DNA from: Diphasiastrum complanatum
Taxonomy: Eukaryota; Streptophyta; Lycopodiopsida; Lycopodiales; Lycopodiaceae
Reading direction: 5' to 3'
Length of the DNA stretch: 64,000 bases
NCBI GenBank assembly: GCA_029204225.1
Contig: CM055108.1
Span: forward strand, 26,465,303 to 26,529,302
Each line of letters starts with the position of its first letter. Within the stretch, counting starts at the first letter, position 1. Under the pieces are notes generated by a model. It saw only the letters and a list, made by a program, of their open reading frames with translations, searched no databases and had not been told where the DNA came from. The position numbers were made by a program, and so were the translations under genes. Below are positions 50,921 to 63,162 of this stretch, one piece after another.

Positions 50921-51213
50921 ACTTCATGTAATGTGCTCAAGATGTCCCAAACTTCCTTGAATGTCTAACCTTCGGACACATGGACGGTTTGCATGTCTGA
51001 AATGTTGAGGATGATTAGCGCAAAAGCTTTTCCATCCATTACATTCAATCGGGAGATTGTTGCGTCGTCGACTTCGGGTCTTGCCTCTTCACCTATAACA
51101 ACATCATACAATTCCTTGGCCATTAGCACAATTCTCATCTTAAATTTTCACACATGGTAATTGGCTCCATCAAGCTTGTCCATGATAGGACTGGCTTTCC
51201 CTTGGGAATCCAT
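50921..51213 (-). pseudogene. Ty1-copia gag fragment
   Basis: From the ATG at 51211-51213 the minus strand reads MDSQGKASPIMDKLDGANYH, then a stop, then RIVLMAKELYDVVIGEEARP and NVMDGKAFALIILNISDMQT, another stop, and TFKEVWDILSTLHEVF. It is close to the gag at 30850-31100 (ALLILNISDTQ, SKEVWNILSSLYDV), a third gag type in the window. Truncated at the LTR junction. Confidence 0.8.
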
Positions 51214-51435
51214 GTGGAACATTAGTCTGGATGATGGTGGTAACTATCAGTGACTTAAGTATGAAAATCTAGTGCGAAATTACAAAACAAAAAAACAGTT
51301 ATCCTATCGGCTAGTAGGATCAAGTTTTGTGGGAAGCTTATCAGGCTATAGAAATAGCTCTAACGTAAAATTGCTTGAAAAATTAGATGGTTTCTGATAT
51401 TTAAGCTCTAAATAATCAGAGAATAGTATCATATG

Positions 51436-51447
51436 GCTCTGATACCA
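51436..51447 (-). other. Retroelement primer-binding site
   Basis: Minus strand TGGTATCAGAGC, exact, about 220 bp upstream of the gag at 51213. Confidence 0.88.
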
Positions 51448-51920
51448 TGTTGGGGAAAGGCTGTGAGAAGGTTCCCTTGGTGCGTGAATTGTTGGTAACT
51501 TAGTAGGTGAACACAATAATGAAATTAAGTTTAGAGCTAGATGCACAGTGATAGCAGAAGCAAGAGCAGACACTCAGACAAAGCAATCAGAAAGTCAGAC
51601 AGAGAGCAGAAAGCATTGCAAATACTAACTGGACCTGAACACAGAACTAGACAACACTTTATTCATATTAATTATAGCAAAATACAAGCTAGTAATGCAG
51701 GTAAGCACAAGACTGTAGCAGGCGAAACCGCGTGCTCACAAAGCTAACTACAATTGGTAAAAGCTATGAGCTAATACTGACGATTTGTCTAAAGAAGAGA
51801 ATCAATGCATGAAAGCATCTACTGTGTCTGTCTCATTGGATTTGTAATTCGTGTTCTTGACAATTGATCAATTGCATACTACTATATTGTATATCAATGA
51901 GTTTATGTGCTATTTACATT
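51448..51920 (-). repeat. Putative 5' LTR of the gag fragment
   Basis: Begins TGTTGGGGAAAGGCTGTG next to the primer site. The length is uncertain because no second copy is visible. The adjoining 51921-52216 contains overlapping open frames on both strands rich in Ser/Asp/Glu (for example ISELDELSSRPNLIDISEKP) that I cannot assign. Confidence 0.5.
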
Positions 51921-52513
51921 TATGCAGATGAGTGTACAAGAGATGGCGTGGAGCTGTTGCACCGTCAAGAAGAAGAAGATCGTGGCTATTGTCATCGTCA
52001 AGTTGGTTGCGCAGTACAGAGGATGAGCATGAGGAGGCCGATAAGTTGGGCTTCTCCGATATGTCGATCAGGTTGGGTCTACTTGACAATTCGTCCAACT
52101 CCGATATGTCGGCCATTTTCTCTTGCTCATCTTCAGTAGTTGAACTGCGCGACAATGTAAGTAAATACGCAGCAATGAATGGAACTACCAAAATCGTGAG
52201 GGATTTAGGAGAGTAGAGGAGGTATATCTAACAGGTCCTACATTCATCGACTCAACTTTTATGTAGACCAATGAACCATGTCATTTCAACAATGCATCCA
52301 TATATGAGAATAAGTACTTAAATGCATGGGTATCTCCTTCTTGAAATGGGAACACATTTTATCCATGGGCCAAAAAATGCACAGTTGAAAAAAAAGGAGG
52401 GGGATGGGGTGAGGGGAGCAAAACAGACAATAAAAAGAGAAAAATAGGGGGGGAGGGGAGATTTGGAACACACGTGTGTGTGTGTCTGCGCGCGTGCCTA
52501 TGTGTGTGCATGC

Positions 52514-52515
<2 letters not shown>

Positions 52516-52606
<91 letters not shown>

Positions 52607-52630
52607 ACGTGCACGCACGCACGCACGCAT

Positions 52631-52665
<35 letters not shown>
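52516..52665. repeat. Compound (TG)n-(GCAC)n-(CA)n microsatellite
   Basis: A TG tract (52516-52605) is followed by CACGTGCACGCACGCACGCA and then a CA tract (52632-52665). The whole is close to self-complementary and made of alternating purine-pyrimidine. Confidence 0.95.
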
Positions 52666-52668
<3 letters not shown>

Positions 52669-52761
52669 CACCATATAAAAAACGTTTTGTGAATGAGGTA
52701 TATTGTATGAAGTATAGAGTCTAGAGTCCTTTTTTCTCCTTCCCTCCCTCCCACGGGCCCC

Positions 52762-52764
<3 letters not shown>

Positions 52765-52834
<70 letters not shown>
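52765..52834. repeat. (TC)n microsatellite, about 70 bp
   Basis: Uninterrupted TC tract, 100 bp right of the TG/CA repeat. Further short TG (52914-52943) and CA (52990-53011) tracts follow. Confidence 0.95.
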
Positions 52835-52840
<6 letters not shown>

Positions 52841-53916
52841 CAGGCTGACCGACCACCCATAGAAGGAGGGAGGTGCCTCCATGCCCCTAAAAAAATTTAA
52901 GAAGGTTAAAATGTGTGTGTGTGTGGGTGTGTGTGTGTGTGTGTAGATATATAAAACAAGAAATAAATATATCAATATATACCCCCCCACCACACACACA
53001 CACACACACACACTTTTTCTTGAATGTAAAACACCTCCCCTTTAAAATGTAAATCCCTCATACAAAAATATGAACATAATAAACCCCCTTAAAAATGTGA
53101 ACCCCCACTCCTCATAAAAGAAAAAAAGTGAAGGGTCTTTTTGGCTCCCCATAAACTAAGTTTTCTTTTTTAAAACGAAGACAAAAAAAAGTCCCCATCA
53201 AGAAAGAACCAACCCAGAAAAAACAAAACTAAGCTTTTTAAGGGCGGGAGCATATCTTTTTTTAAACACTCCCGCGCCTTTTTTTGCCACATGGCAAAAC
53301 CCACCCAACCATCTCCCCCGAGCATTTAAACCAACGGACTCTTTCCCAAACAACTTTCTTTTAACCATTAGGGAGCACACCCGCACTCTCCCCACCCCAT
53401 ATGTTTCCCCCTTCTCCTGTAAGTCCACCCAAAAACATCATTGATGAGTAGACCCGCACTAAGATTTATAACATGGGTTTCTTATTTATTTTGAATTACA
53501 AAAGTTTTACCCATAAATCATGAACATAAAGTTTTACCCAAAGTTCTTTTCTCCATCTAGCATCCATGCTCTATGAAGGAACATATTTGCCAATCTCATC
53601 CTCACAACGACTGTGGGAAATAGTAGAAGTTGAATATCTAAAACTAGACATTTTTTTATTTATTCAAATTGGAATAGAAATTTCACACGAAGTTTTCCTT
53701 TGTTCTAGCCTCTAGGGTTCTTCCTTTTTCTTTTTTCCCAGCTCTGTAGTTTTTTATTCTCTTGCTGCACAAGTTTGCTTGATCAATTTGTCCCATCGAC
53801 CACATAAATCACACACACCATCAAGCACTATATATATCTATATATATATATTTAAACTTTGTTCCACTTTTATGCATGGGTGAGGGGACCCATGTATCCT
53901 CCTCCCCTCACCCATG
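52835..53916. other. Low-complexity spacer, no gene seen
   Basis: C-rich and A-rich patches (CCCCTTAAAAATGTGAACCC near 53083) and a TA tract at 53830-53850. A short inverted pair, ATGCATGGGTGAGGGGA (53871) and CCCCTCACCCATGCAT (53904), lies just left of the LTR element. Confidence 0.4.
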
Positions 53917-53921
53917 CATAA

Positions 53922-54919
53922 TGTTGGCTGATTCTGACGATCCCAGAAGATGGAATGACCATGTAGGAACTAGTATTTCTAGGCAAATGTATTAAATACA
54001 AGTAGACCCCTCTTAAAGAAAGTAGAGTGAGCCACCTTTTGATGGTGACCTCTAGTGGAGAGCATTATTCCACTTGTAAATTGTGAAATGTGGAAATTCC
54101 ACTAGGATGCCACCTAAGGATCTCTCTTGCTTATTTAAGAGACTCTCTCTTTGAGTAGAGGAGCTTTTTGTGAATTGTATCTAGTCCATGCTGAAATGAG
54201 AAGAGCTTAATGAGTTTGGTGCATCCATTGAGCTCCTTGATCATGCTTGTCTTTTGAGTAATGCATTTATGATCTTGTCCTTCCCTCCTTTTGCGTGTGG
54301 TTGTGGACTGTAGAGTGGATTAGATTTGCTGCTTTCGTATAGTGGATTAGTTTATTTCCTTGTTTGTGGATTAATATAGGAACCAGCATTCGGGTAAACT
54401 AAATAGGCTGGATCTGTGGTGTAATTCTTGCATATCCCCTTACAATCCAATTCTTGATGTTCTTGGGATGTCCAAGAATCAAAAGATTGGTTGGTTTCTT
54501 GATTCTTGGACTTCTAACATGTTGTAGATTAGTTTCTTGTTTCTTGGTTTGCCAATTTATGCAAGTGTTCCTCAGTGTTAGTAAAGTTTAGGCTCTAATT
54601 CAGTTCGTTTTTAGGAGTAGATATCTGTAGAGTCTTCTGAATGTTCATATGGGCTGCACTCTGATCTGTGAATGAGCATTCTTGGCTTCCATCTTTGTTA
54701 GAATGTAAGTGCGTTCAAGAGAGTTCATTCCTAAGTAGTCCTCTGATAGGCAGGACAAAACTATACTAAAAAGACAATTTGTTTTCTTCTGCCTGATCTT
54801 GGGTTTAAAACAAGAATGACAATCTCAGGAAGAACCCACCGTCTATGTTGACAGGCAGAAGTAAGAAAGAATTAATTTTAAAAACCAACAGATCCTCAAG
54901 ATCAGGGGATCTGCAAACA
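53922..54919 (+). repeat. 5' LTR (998 bp)
   Basis: Starts TGTTGGCTGATTCTGACGA and ends GCAAACA. Relative to the right LTR it lacks about 160 bp between TCTGACGA and TCCCAGAAGATGG; otherwise only scattered substitutions separate the two. Confidence 0.9.
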
Positions 54920-54940
54920 TTTGGTGTCGTTGCCCATTGA
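54920..54940 (+). other. Primer-binding site, Athila/Tat-like
   Basis: TTTGGTGTCGTTGCCC directly after the LTR resembles the TGGCGCCGTTGCCGGGG primer site used by Athila/Tat gypsy elements, with several mutations. This agrees with the gypsy-type gag downstream. Confidence 0.65.
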
Positions 54941-55004
54941 ACTCCAACACCTACATCGAAAACCCACAACTTTTTCCATGCTCCGCCCGTCCTCTCACAA
55001 TAAC

Positions 55005-55989
55005 ATCTCAACCGGAGCCTTCCCTGTGTTGAAATCTCAACCGGAGAGCTCGTGTCCAATCTCAACCGACACATTCTATTGAATCTCAACCGACACACAC
55101 TCTCTCAGATCTCAACCGATGGTCATCCATTACATCTCGACCGACGATAATCTATTGAAATCTCGACTGACGGTTTCCACTCAGGTCTCAACCGACGGTA
55201 CTCCATCAGATCTCAACCGATTGCCTCATTCCAATCTCAATCGACGGCCATGCGTTAGATCTCAACCGAAGCCTTTTTCTAAAACCTCTTCTGACATCTA
55301 TCAGTCAGATCTCAACCGACAGAAGTCGTTCAGATCTCAACCGACGGATGGCATCAGATCTTGACCAACGGCCACTATCAAATCTCAACCAACGGATAGC
55401 ATCAAATCTCGACTAACGGCCACTGTGAAATCTCGACCGACGGCCCTCAATCAAATCTCAACTAACGGTGCCCTATGAAATCTCGACCGACGGCCCTCAA
55501 TCAAATCTCAAGCAACGATGCCCTGTGAAATCTCGACCGGTGGCCCTCAATCAAATCTCAACCAACCGTGCCCTGTGAAATCTTGACCGACGTCCCTCGT
55601 TAAAATCTCAACCGACGATCTCATTGAAATCTCGACCGACGGCCCTCAGTAAAATCTCAACCAATGACCTCATTCCAATCTTGACCGATGGCTCTGCGTT
55701 CGATCTCAACCGACGCCATCAGTCAGATCTCAACCGACGCCCATCAATCAGATCTCAAATGACGGCCCTGCGTTAGATCTCAACCAATGCCCATCAGTTA
55801 GATCTCAACCAATGGCCCTGCGTTAGATCTCAACTGACGCCATCAGTCAGATCTCAACTGACAGTCCTACGTTCGATCTCAACCGATGCCATCAGTCAGA
55901 TCTCAACCGACGCCATCATCAGATCTCAACCGACATCCATCAGTCAAATCTCAACCGACGGCCCTGCGTTAAATCTCAACCGATGAGAT
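55005..55989 (+). repeat. Minisatellite of ATCTCAACCGACGG-type units
   Basis: About 35 units of roughly 24-32 bp, each with the core (A/G)ATCTCAACCGACGG followed by a variable CCCTCAATCAA-, CCATCAGTCAG- or CCTGCGTTAG-like spacer. Some blocks alternate AATCTCGACCGACGG and AATCTCAACCAACGG, showing higher-order duplication. It lies in the leader between primer site and gag. Confidence 0.93.
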
Positions 55990-56984
55990 TTAATCCATCC
56001 TAGACAAAACAAGTTTCTCACCACCGCAACTGACCACACCCCATTCCACCAATCGCAATCATCACATTCCATCGAAAGCCCAATCATCTCAACCATCAAC
56101 CATCGCAACCATCCACATTCTGTTGTGACCGCATTCCATTACATTAGAACTGCATCCATCCATAATCCGTAAACCCAATATTCCTCCACAACAGACCTCC
56201 AACATTACCCCCTAAAGCTTCACTCTCCCTCAACCGCAACAAACCACTTTCCACCTCCATCCGCCAGTGAAGCATAGCACCTGCATTTCAACTGCACTCG
56301 CCCACATTGAACTATACTCAGATTGCAATCACCCGCACACACCACAAACAAACACGCTGCAGCCACAATTGTCCGATGCAACCACACTCACCTGCTACAA
56401 CCGTAATCGACCGCTGACACCACCACTAACCACACCAGTCCGCATCCCTCCGTCCTCAATCACATTAGACCACAATCTACCGTAGCCACCGCATTCACAA
56501 TCAATCACAGTTGAACATAATCGAACGCAACTAACCGCAACCATCCATCAACCGCATCAGATTGCAATCACCCGCAGTGATCCATAGCACCCGCATCCCA
56601 CCATAACCGTAAACCACACCAGACCATAGACTGTAAACCCTAGGACCGTCGAAAAAAAAAATTCCAAAAACACCAAAAAATTCAAAAAATCCAAAACAAT
56701 CAAAAAACTCATACCAGTACTCAATGGACCAATAAAAAGACCTTGAAATTTTAGACGATTATCCATACGAGGTCAAGTCCCCTGTAGCTGAACAAATTTG
56801 ATGCCATAGGTTCTAACAAATGCGGGCCGAACTCTAAGAGCCATCCACAAACCCGTTCGACGGACAAGAACCTGATAGAGTCGAGTCTTCACGTGCACGA
56901 CCCCATTTTTCTGGTGTTGAGCCCTCACAAGTCAGAACCAACCCTAATGGAGTTCCTACTATCCACAGAGCTCATTTTGAAAGA
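55990..56984 (+). other. AC-rich leader sequence without clear gene
   Basis: Strand-biased, G-poor sequence rich in CCGCAACC, CCACATT and CATCCATC words. It looks like an older decayed repeat tract continuing the leader. No translation is supported; a CAAAAAA(C/T)-rich patch is at 56650-56700. Confidence 0.5.
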
Positions 56985-58043
56985 TGTACACCCAAGCTAG
57001 GTCTAGCAAAGTTTGGCGGTAGTTCGGACCCTCAATGATTTTTGCAAATCTTTGAGAATGCATGTGATGTGTATGGCAAAACATCTCTCGATGCTATGGT
57101 CCAACTGTCATCGATGACCATGATCGCTAAAGCACGTGATTGGTTTTTCAACCTTGATCGTGAAGATAAAATAGACTGGTCAATTCTAAAAGAGTCATTT
57201 GTCAAGCATTTTAAGCCCTTTCGCTTGATCGAAAGCCCTTTTGTCAAATTGAGTAACATCAAGATGGCAAAGGATGAGCGCGTACGAGACTATATCGAGC
57301 ATTTCAAATGCCTCAAAAGTCAAGTACAAGAACAGCCCTCCAAACCAGATGCTTAGTCGACCTTCCAAGATGGATTAGATGTGAGCTTAAATCCAATGAT
57401 GAATATATGGGCCTAAAGTTAGCTATGTCCAATGCCATCAAGGAAGAAGATGAAGGATCAGATGTTGACGAATCCAGGGAAAGACGAGCACCACGTGCTC
57501 CTATCCATGAGTCGAAGCCGATTGAGGACACCCGAGATCAGCTTTGGAAATCCCAGTTGAAGTTGCTTAATAAGCAACATCAACTATAGATGGAGAAACT
57601 CACCAATGAGTTTCAGACTACCTTGAAGTCTATCCAAAGTAGTATGTCTGGTCAGTCAAACTCTGCACAGGTACCTTATAGACGAAAAACAATATGGTGC
57701 CCACACTATCGGGCTACGCATCTTCTTGATGCTTGTCCTTCATATCCGCCTATCCAAGCACATACAGTCCAACAATATGAAGCACAACCATCACATTCTC
57801 GTCATTCCTTGACTTATCCCGAATATCCACCAGAAAGACCAGAACCATTAGTCATACAAGATGGCTATGCCGTTATACAAGGGCCATTGCACACCAGATG
57901 TTTCATTTGTGGTTGATTGTCCAGTCAAGACCAAGTACCATGCTGAGTGTCCTGACCATATCAGAAAACACAGTTTCAAAGACTGTCCGAAACAACCAAC
58001 TATGATCCTACCTGCCCATCACGTTAGTTATGAATCCCGATAG
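56985..58043 (+). pseudogene. Ty3-gypsy gag
   Basis: Begins HPKLGLAKFGGSSDPQ, one stop, then FLQIFENACDVYGKTSLDAM, MTMIAKARDWFFNLDREDKI and WSILKESFVKHFKPF, the capsid core of gypsy gag (Retrotrans_gag family), followed by ERVRDYIEHFKCLKSQV. After frame changes near 57355 and 57589 comes a charged linker, then Cys/His clusters (WCPHYRATHLLDACPSY, RCFICG, KYHAECPDHIRKHSFKDC) that stand in for zinc knuckles. It packages element RNA in intact relatives; here at least two frame breaks disable it. Confidence 0.8.
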
Positions 58044-59808
58044 GATCCTCACGGCAACCACACAAGCACCATAGCACCCAACCGCTCAGTCTGCTGCTTA
58101 CTTGAGAAGTTTCTAGCAAACTTCTACAATACAGCACAATACACCAGCTCCATAATGCTTCTTGGCTTCCAAGGGGAGGCTCGAACCAGCTCCATAATGA
58201 AAAAAGACAATATGAAATGAGTCCTTGTCGAAATAAAGTGAAACCGATATTCAGTCATCTGCTACAATGTCCAACGAAGAGCAACCTCCATAAAGAATTG
58301 ACAGTTTTTCTCCACTTCTGCAACCTCAAATCTATTTGTCTTTCCACATGCTGATAAGATTTCCAATGTGCCAATACACAATCAATCTAGGATTTGGAAA
58401 TCCAGATAGAGATTCGGTTCTGAATCTCTTACTCAGAGAGGTCCTCAGGACATAGTACCTCAACCATACCTGCATCTCAAGCTATATTTTACTTCATCTG
58501 CTATCAATGATGGTAGATTTTAGTGTCACCCACCCTGTCTTGTTTTGACAAGGGCATGTCAGAGTAAGTCACATTACTCTATAAAACAACTGAAATATTG
58601 CAACTATCAGGGTACATTATCAATGTTGATGAATGCAAGTTTTGTTCGACAATTGCTATATAGTTCTCACTCTCTGTAACGTTTGTTTATTTCCTTGTTT
58701 CTCTTCACCTATTTTGTGTGACTGATTTTTGCTTGAGGAATAACTATTGCACAAGAGTCTTCTGTAGAGCATCTGACGAACACATTTTCATTCATCTATC
58801 CATTTTCATATTACCTTGTATAGTAGTTTAGAATTTTTGAGAAATATGAGAAGTACATGTCAAATTAGAGTTGATTCCTACATCTCTTTGCCATATTATT
58901 TTTTGAGTCAACTACAGCAAGATCGAAACAAATTTAGTTAAAATTTGTTCAACCTTTAGTCCAGTCGCATGTTCAACGAGTTTCAACTACGTGTTCCACA
59001 CGCCGATCCAATCCTGAGCATGAATAGTTACCAACAACAACATCCCCACCAACAGATTTTTTATTTTTTTTTGGGGGGGAGGGGGGGGGGGGAGAGAGTG
59101 GATCTGCTTGGATCCACTGGAGCAGTTACGCTGCCGACAACATCAACAAGATCGACAGCCAAGGTCACAAGTCAAATATGAAAAAGACAAGGTTAAAGAA
59201 GGCAGATGGGTAACCCGAAGAGACTCAATCAGAAGATGTATTCCAGTCATGATGAAGATCCTTCAGAAAGGGAAATGCAAACATTGGAAAATCAGTCTCC
59301 TTCTTCAGCCAACCTCTTGTCATACTTTTGCACCCATTCTCATGTCTATCGTCCACACCATCTACCGTTGTCACTGCCACCTTTCCTTCCATCTGTTTGT
59401 TTATCATCATTTCACTGTTCTTCTAAGAAATCTCCAGTTTTTTATAGTCTTACCGAAGCAGCTGATAGATCATTTCAAGTGTCTTGCGGAGACCAACTAC
59501 CACCTATATTGGTTGTTCAGCCGAAAAAGACCTACAAAAGCAGGCAAAGCAGCTAGAAGAAATAAAGAGAAAGATCCAAGAAGTTGAGGAGGAAAGGACA
59601 AAAACTTAAGCAACAGATAAGCCAGATCAATCTTGATCAAAAAAGACTCTCTGGAGCAACGATAGTTGGATCCCCTCCTATGAAGCCCAAAGAGATCCAA
59701 AAGTAACGGATCAAAAGAAAGAGCTGCAGAAAAGAAAGATGAAGACAACCATGAACCTACAAAATAAAGCAAGTTCCTCACCCAGCAAGTGGTGGTCAAA
59801 GCTCGACA
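58044..59808 (+). other. Internal element DNA, pol not recognised
   Basis: No protease, integrase or RT motif is identifiable in 1.8 kb where gypsy pol would start. A poly-G run (59071-59092) lies in it. Open frames on both strands near 59200-59590 are Ser/His-rich and unassigned. Confidence 0.4.
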
Positions 59809-60225
59809 TTGCAAGGGTCCAAGGCTGCAACTGTAAAGCATGCAAGATCAATCATCAATCTTGATGTTGTTCAAGAAGAGGTGAGGCCAAGGCTTGAGGA
59901 AGAGCGAATTCAAGCTACCACACCCAAAAGATCTACACGAGCAAGATCTGAGCCAAGGAGGCTCACATATGATGAAGAAGGAAGGCAAGTGGAAGGTGAA
60001 CTTCCTATCATGCACTTTTTATATCAGATGAAGAGCCTAAGGATGTCCAAGAAGCTTTTCAATCCAAGAAGTGGGTTGAAGCAATGACTCAAGAATTTGA
60101 AGCCTTGATGTCAAATAACACATGGGAGCTTGTGGATCCACCAAACAACATGCATGTGATTGGATGTAAGTGGGTATTCAGAATCAAGTATAATCATGCT
60201 GGATCTATCAATAAGTATAAGTCGG
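59809..60225 (+). pseudogene. Ty1-copia RT N-terminal fragment inside the gypsy-type element
   Basis: KRSTRARSEPRRLTYDEEGR, a frame change near 60015, FISDEEPKDVQEAFQSKKWV, then MTQEFEALMSNNTWELVDPP and GCKWVFRIKYNHAGSINKYK. This is the integrase-RT linker and RT entry of copia. It stops at 60225; the following sequence to 60797 is not recognised. Confidence 0.75.
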
Positions 60226-60796
60226 TTCCTTCATCCTTTCACCAAGACTTCTTCATGTTTTCTTACTCTTATCAAACCGTCCATCCAAATCTGTTCCTAC
60301 CACCAATTTCTTATGTGTCCATCCCCTTGAGATTGATAATCAAAGTTTGTGCAACCTGTAGATCGAAGGTTCTCCTTGAGACTAAAACTTCAACTGAGAG
60401 AAGAACCATGGAAAATCCCAAATGCGAATGGAGGATACAGACCTCCCAAAAGATAGAATCTGCCAAGAAACCAAAGATGAAACTGTCAATGGCAGATACA
60501 AGTGACAAAACAAAGAGACACATGGAAAGCAATTGAGCATGCAAGTTGTGAAGCTGCTAGAGCTCTCCAATTTTGAGAATGTCAACCAACTGCAACAATA
60601 AGACATTTTGGTTAAATTGTGACAATTCGTGAAAAACAGTTTTTGTGATAAAGACTGGTGACAATAAGCACTTGGTTTTATGTAAGCGAACGAGGATCTA
60701 CGCTTTTCCAAGTGACGATCGAAGATGCCAATACAAAGCGAAGCGACATCGTCCAATATGAGTTGCAGTGGGTCCTGCAACACATTAGGGGTGGGA

Positions 60797-61957
60797 TGAC
60801 GTAGGCTGATTCTGACGAATCTCCAAGGTACTCGGACAGAGCAACTCAAGAGCACCTCTCACCTTAGACCGAGGAGGTCTCTGAGAAGACGAGACCAATG
60901 AAGACTGAGAGCCGAGTATGAGAGCCAAGAAATGCTAGCTAGGAATGGCAAGCAAGAACTGTGAAGCCTCGTGGTGAATCCCAGAAGATGGAATAACCAT
61001 GTAGGAACTAGTATTTCTAGGCAAATGTATTAAATGCAAGTAGACCTCTCTTAAAGAAAGTAGAATGAGCCACCTTTTGATGGTGACCTCTAGTGGAGAG
61101 CATTATTCCACTTGTAAATTGTGAAATGTGGAAATTCCACTAGGATGCCACCTAAGGAGCTCTCTTGCTTATTTAAGAGACTCCCTCTTTGAGTAGAGGA
61201 GCTTTTTGTGAACTGTATCTAGTCCATGCTGAAATGAGAAGAGCTTAATGAGTTTGGTGCATCCATTGAGCTTCTTGATCGTGCTTGTCTTTTGAGTGAT
61301 GCATTTATGATCTTGTCCTTCCCTCCTTTTGTGTGTGGTTGTGGACTGTAGAGTGGATTAGATTTGCTGCTTTCGTAGAGTGGATTAGTTTCCTTCCTTG
61401 TTTGTGGATTAATGTAGGAACCAGCATTCAGGTAAACTAAATAGGCTAGATCTGTGGTGTAATTCTTGCATATCTCTTTACAATCCAATTCTTGATGTTC
61501 TTGGGATGTTCAAGAATCAAAAGACCGGTTGGTTTCTTGATTCTTGGACTTCTAACATGCTGTAAATTAGTTTCTTGTTTCTTGGTTTGCCAATTTATGC
61601 AATTGTAGCTCAGTGTTAGTAAAGTCTAGGCTCTGATTCAGTTCGTTTTTAGGAATAGATAGCTGTAGAATCTTCTGAATGTTCATATGGGCTGCACTCT
61701 GATCTATGAATGAGCGTTCTTGGCTTGCATCTCTATTAGAATGTAAGTGCGTTCAAGAGAGTTCGTCCCTGAGTAGTCCTCTGACAGGCAGGACAAAACT
61801 ATACTACAAAGACAATATGTTCCCTTCTGCCTGATCTTGGGTTTAAAACAAGAATGACAATCTCAAAAAGAACCCACCATCTCTGCTAATAGGCAAAAGT
61901 AAGAAAGAATTAATTTTAAAAACCAACAGATCCTCTGGATCAGGGGATCTGCAAACA
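60797..61957 (+). repeat. 3' LTR (1161 bp)
   Basis: Begins TGACGTAGGCTGATTCTGAC after a purine run and ends GCAAACA at 61957. It carries the 160-bp segment missing from the left LTR. Confidence 0.9.
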
Positions 61958-61962
61958 CATAC

Positions 61963-62640
61963 ACATTTTTTGAACTAAAGAACTTGGGCAGGAGGATACA
62001 TGTATGGGGAAAAGCGTGCATGGCCCTCCTCCCCGTGCATGCATCTAATGGGCCCACAGCCCACTCCAAATTCAAATTACCCTCCTTTCTCCATTGATGC
62101 TCTTTCATCATCCAAATCGATGCCCCTGGCATCCCTCTTGCCATCCATCGGCGGCCTCATTCTTGCCCTCTATTGTTGCATTGCTAAAGAACGTTGTCCA
62201 TGCTGTAATTATGTTTGCTTTCAAGGTATGTTAGAGCCAAAATTTAATGAGTTAAGCTTCTTGAAATGGTCTTTTGTTGAACATTCCAGCACTCCCACAA
62301 AGTGAGAAACTACATGATATTCGTGGTAGATCCTGGAACTGTATGTGCATTTTTAACATGTAAAACACCATGTAAATATATATATAATAGTAAAGAGTGC
62401 CCATCGTCAACGGGCGAGCAGCGACAGTTTAGGAGGAAAGCCGATGGTCGTTGACGAGTGGTCGATGTATGTGTGTCCATATGTACGTGGCCGAAGTACG
62501 ACGGGTGGATGTCTTATTTTGGGTATCAAAAAAGTCTAATTTTGGGAAAAACAATTATGATTTTGGGTAGCAAAAAATTTTGATTTTGGGTTAAGGGCTT
62601 TGGGTATCGAAAAATCCTTCTTTGCCAAGCTCAACGTTGG
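61963..62640. other. Unassigned flank of the LTR element
   Basis: A plus-strand frame at 62000-62305 (MYGEKRAWPSSPCMHLMGPQ) is Ser/Pro/Cys-rich and not recognised. Near 62515-62600 a TTTTGGGTATCAAAAAA-type phrase repeats four times. Confidence 0.3.
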
Positions 62641-62643
62641 GTC

Positions 62644-62950
62644 GGAAAAATTCAAGTCTTCTGACAAATTCGAGTCCTCCGAGAAATTTGAGTCCTCCGA
62701 GAAATTCAAGTCTTGGAGAAATTCGAGTCTTTTGAGAAATTTGAGTCCTCCAAAAAATTCGAGTCTTGGAAAAATTCAAGTTTTCCAAGAAATTTGTGTC
62801 TCTAAAAAAATTCGAGTGTAAAAATTTGAGTCTTTTGAAAAATTCCAGTCCTCTAAAAAATTTGAGTCTCTGAAAAATTCAAGTCCTCCGATAAATTCAA
62901 GAAAAATTTGGGTCTTCCGAGAAATTCAAGTCTTTGGAGAATTGGAAGGT
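62644..62950 (+). repeat. Minisatellite of GAAATTCGAGTCCTCC units
   Basis: About 15 diverged units of 18-22 bp with the pattern (G/A)AAATT(C/T)(G/A)AGTC(T/C)(T/C)C. The plus-strand translation of the in-frame part gives SSEKFESSEKF-like repeats, which looks secondary. Confidence 0.88.
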
Positions 62951-63095
62951 CCAAAAATTGTGAAATGTGCGAAGTCCAAAAATTGCAAGATTTGTGGCCC
63001 AGCCAAGCTGGTGAGTGACATGATGGGTCTGCAGCGAGGATCCTCATGCTACCCGCGTCGGACGATGCTCCTGTGATGGAAAGAGACACGCACAA

Positions 63096-63098
<3 letters not shown>

Positions 63099-63160
<62 letters not shown>
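63099..63160. repeat. (GA)n microsatellite, about 62 bp
   Basis: Purine tract on the plus strand, opposite in strand bias to the CT tract 115 bp to its right; the two could pair with each other. Confidence 0.95.

Positions 63161-63162
<2 letters not shown>

Larger units (their letters stand above)
53922..61957 (+). mobile_element. LTR retrotransposon with two LTRs, gypsy gag and leader minisatellite
   Basis: Flanked by CATAA at 53917-53921 and CATAC at 61958-61962, a near-matching five-base target duplication. Direct LTRs lie at 53922-54919 and 60797-61957, a primer site at 54920, a purine run (AGGGGTGGGA) before the right LTR, and a gypsy-type gag in the same orientation. Protease, integrase and full RT are not recognisable, so it is non-autonomous. 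A copia RT start (59809-60225) sits in its right half. Total length is about 8 kb. Confidence 0.85.

Noticed and set aside
52286..52724. Cys-Val and His-Thr open frames
   Set aside because: Produced by the TG/CA microsatellite.
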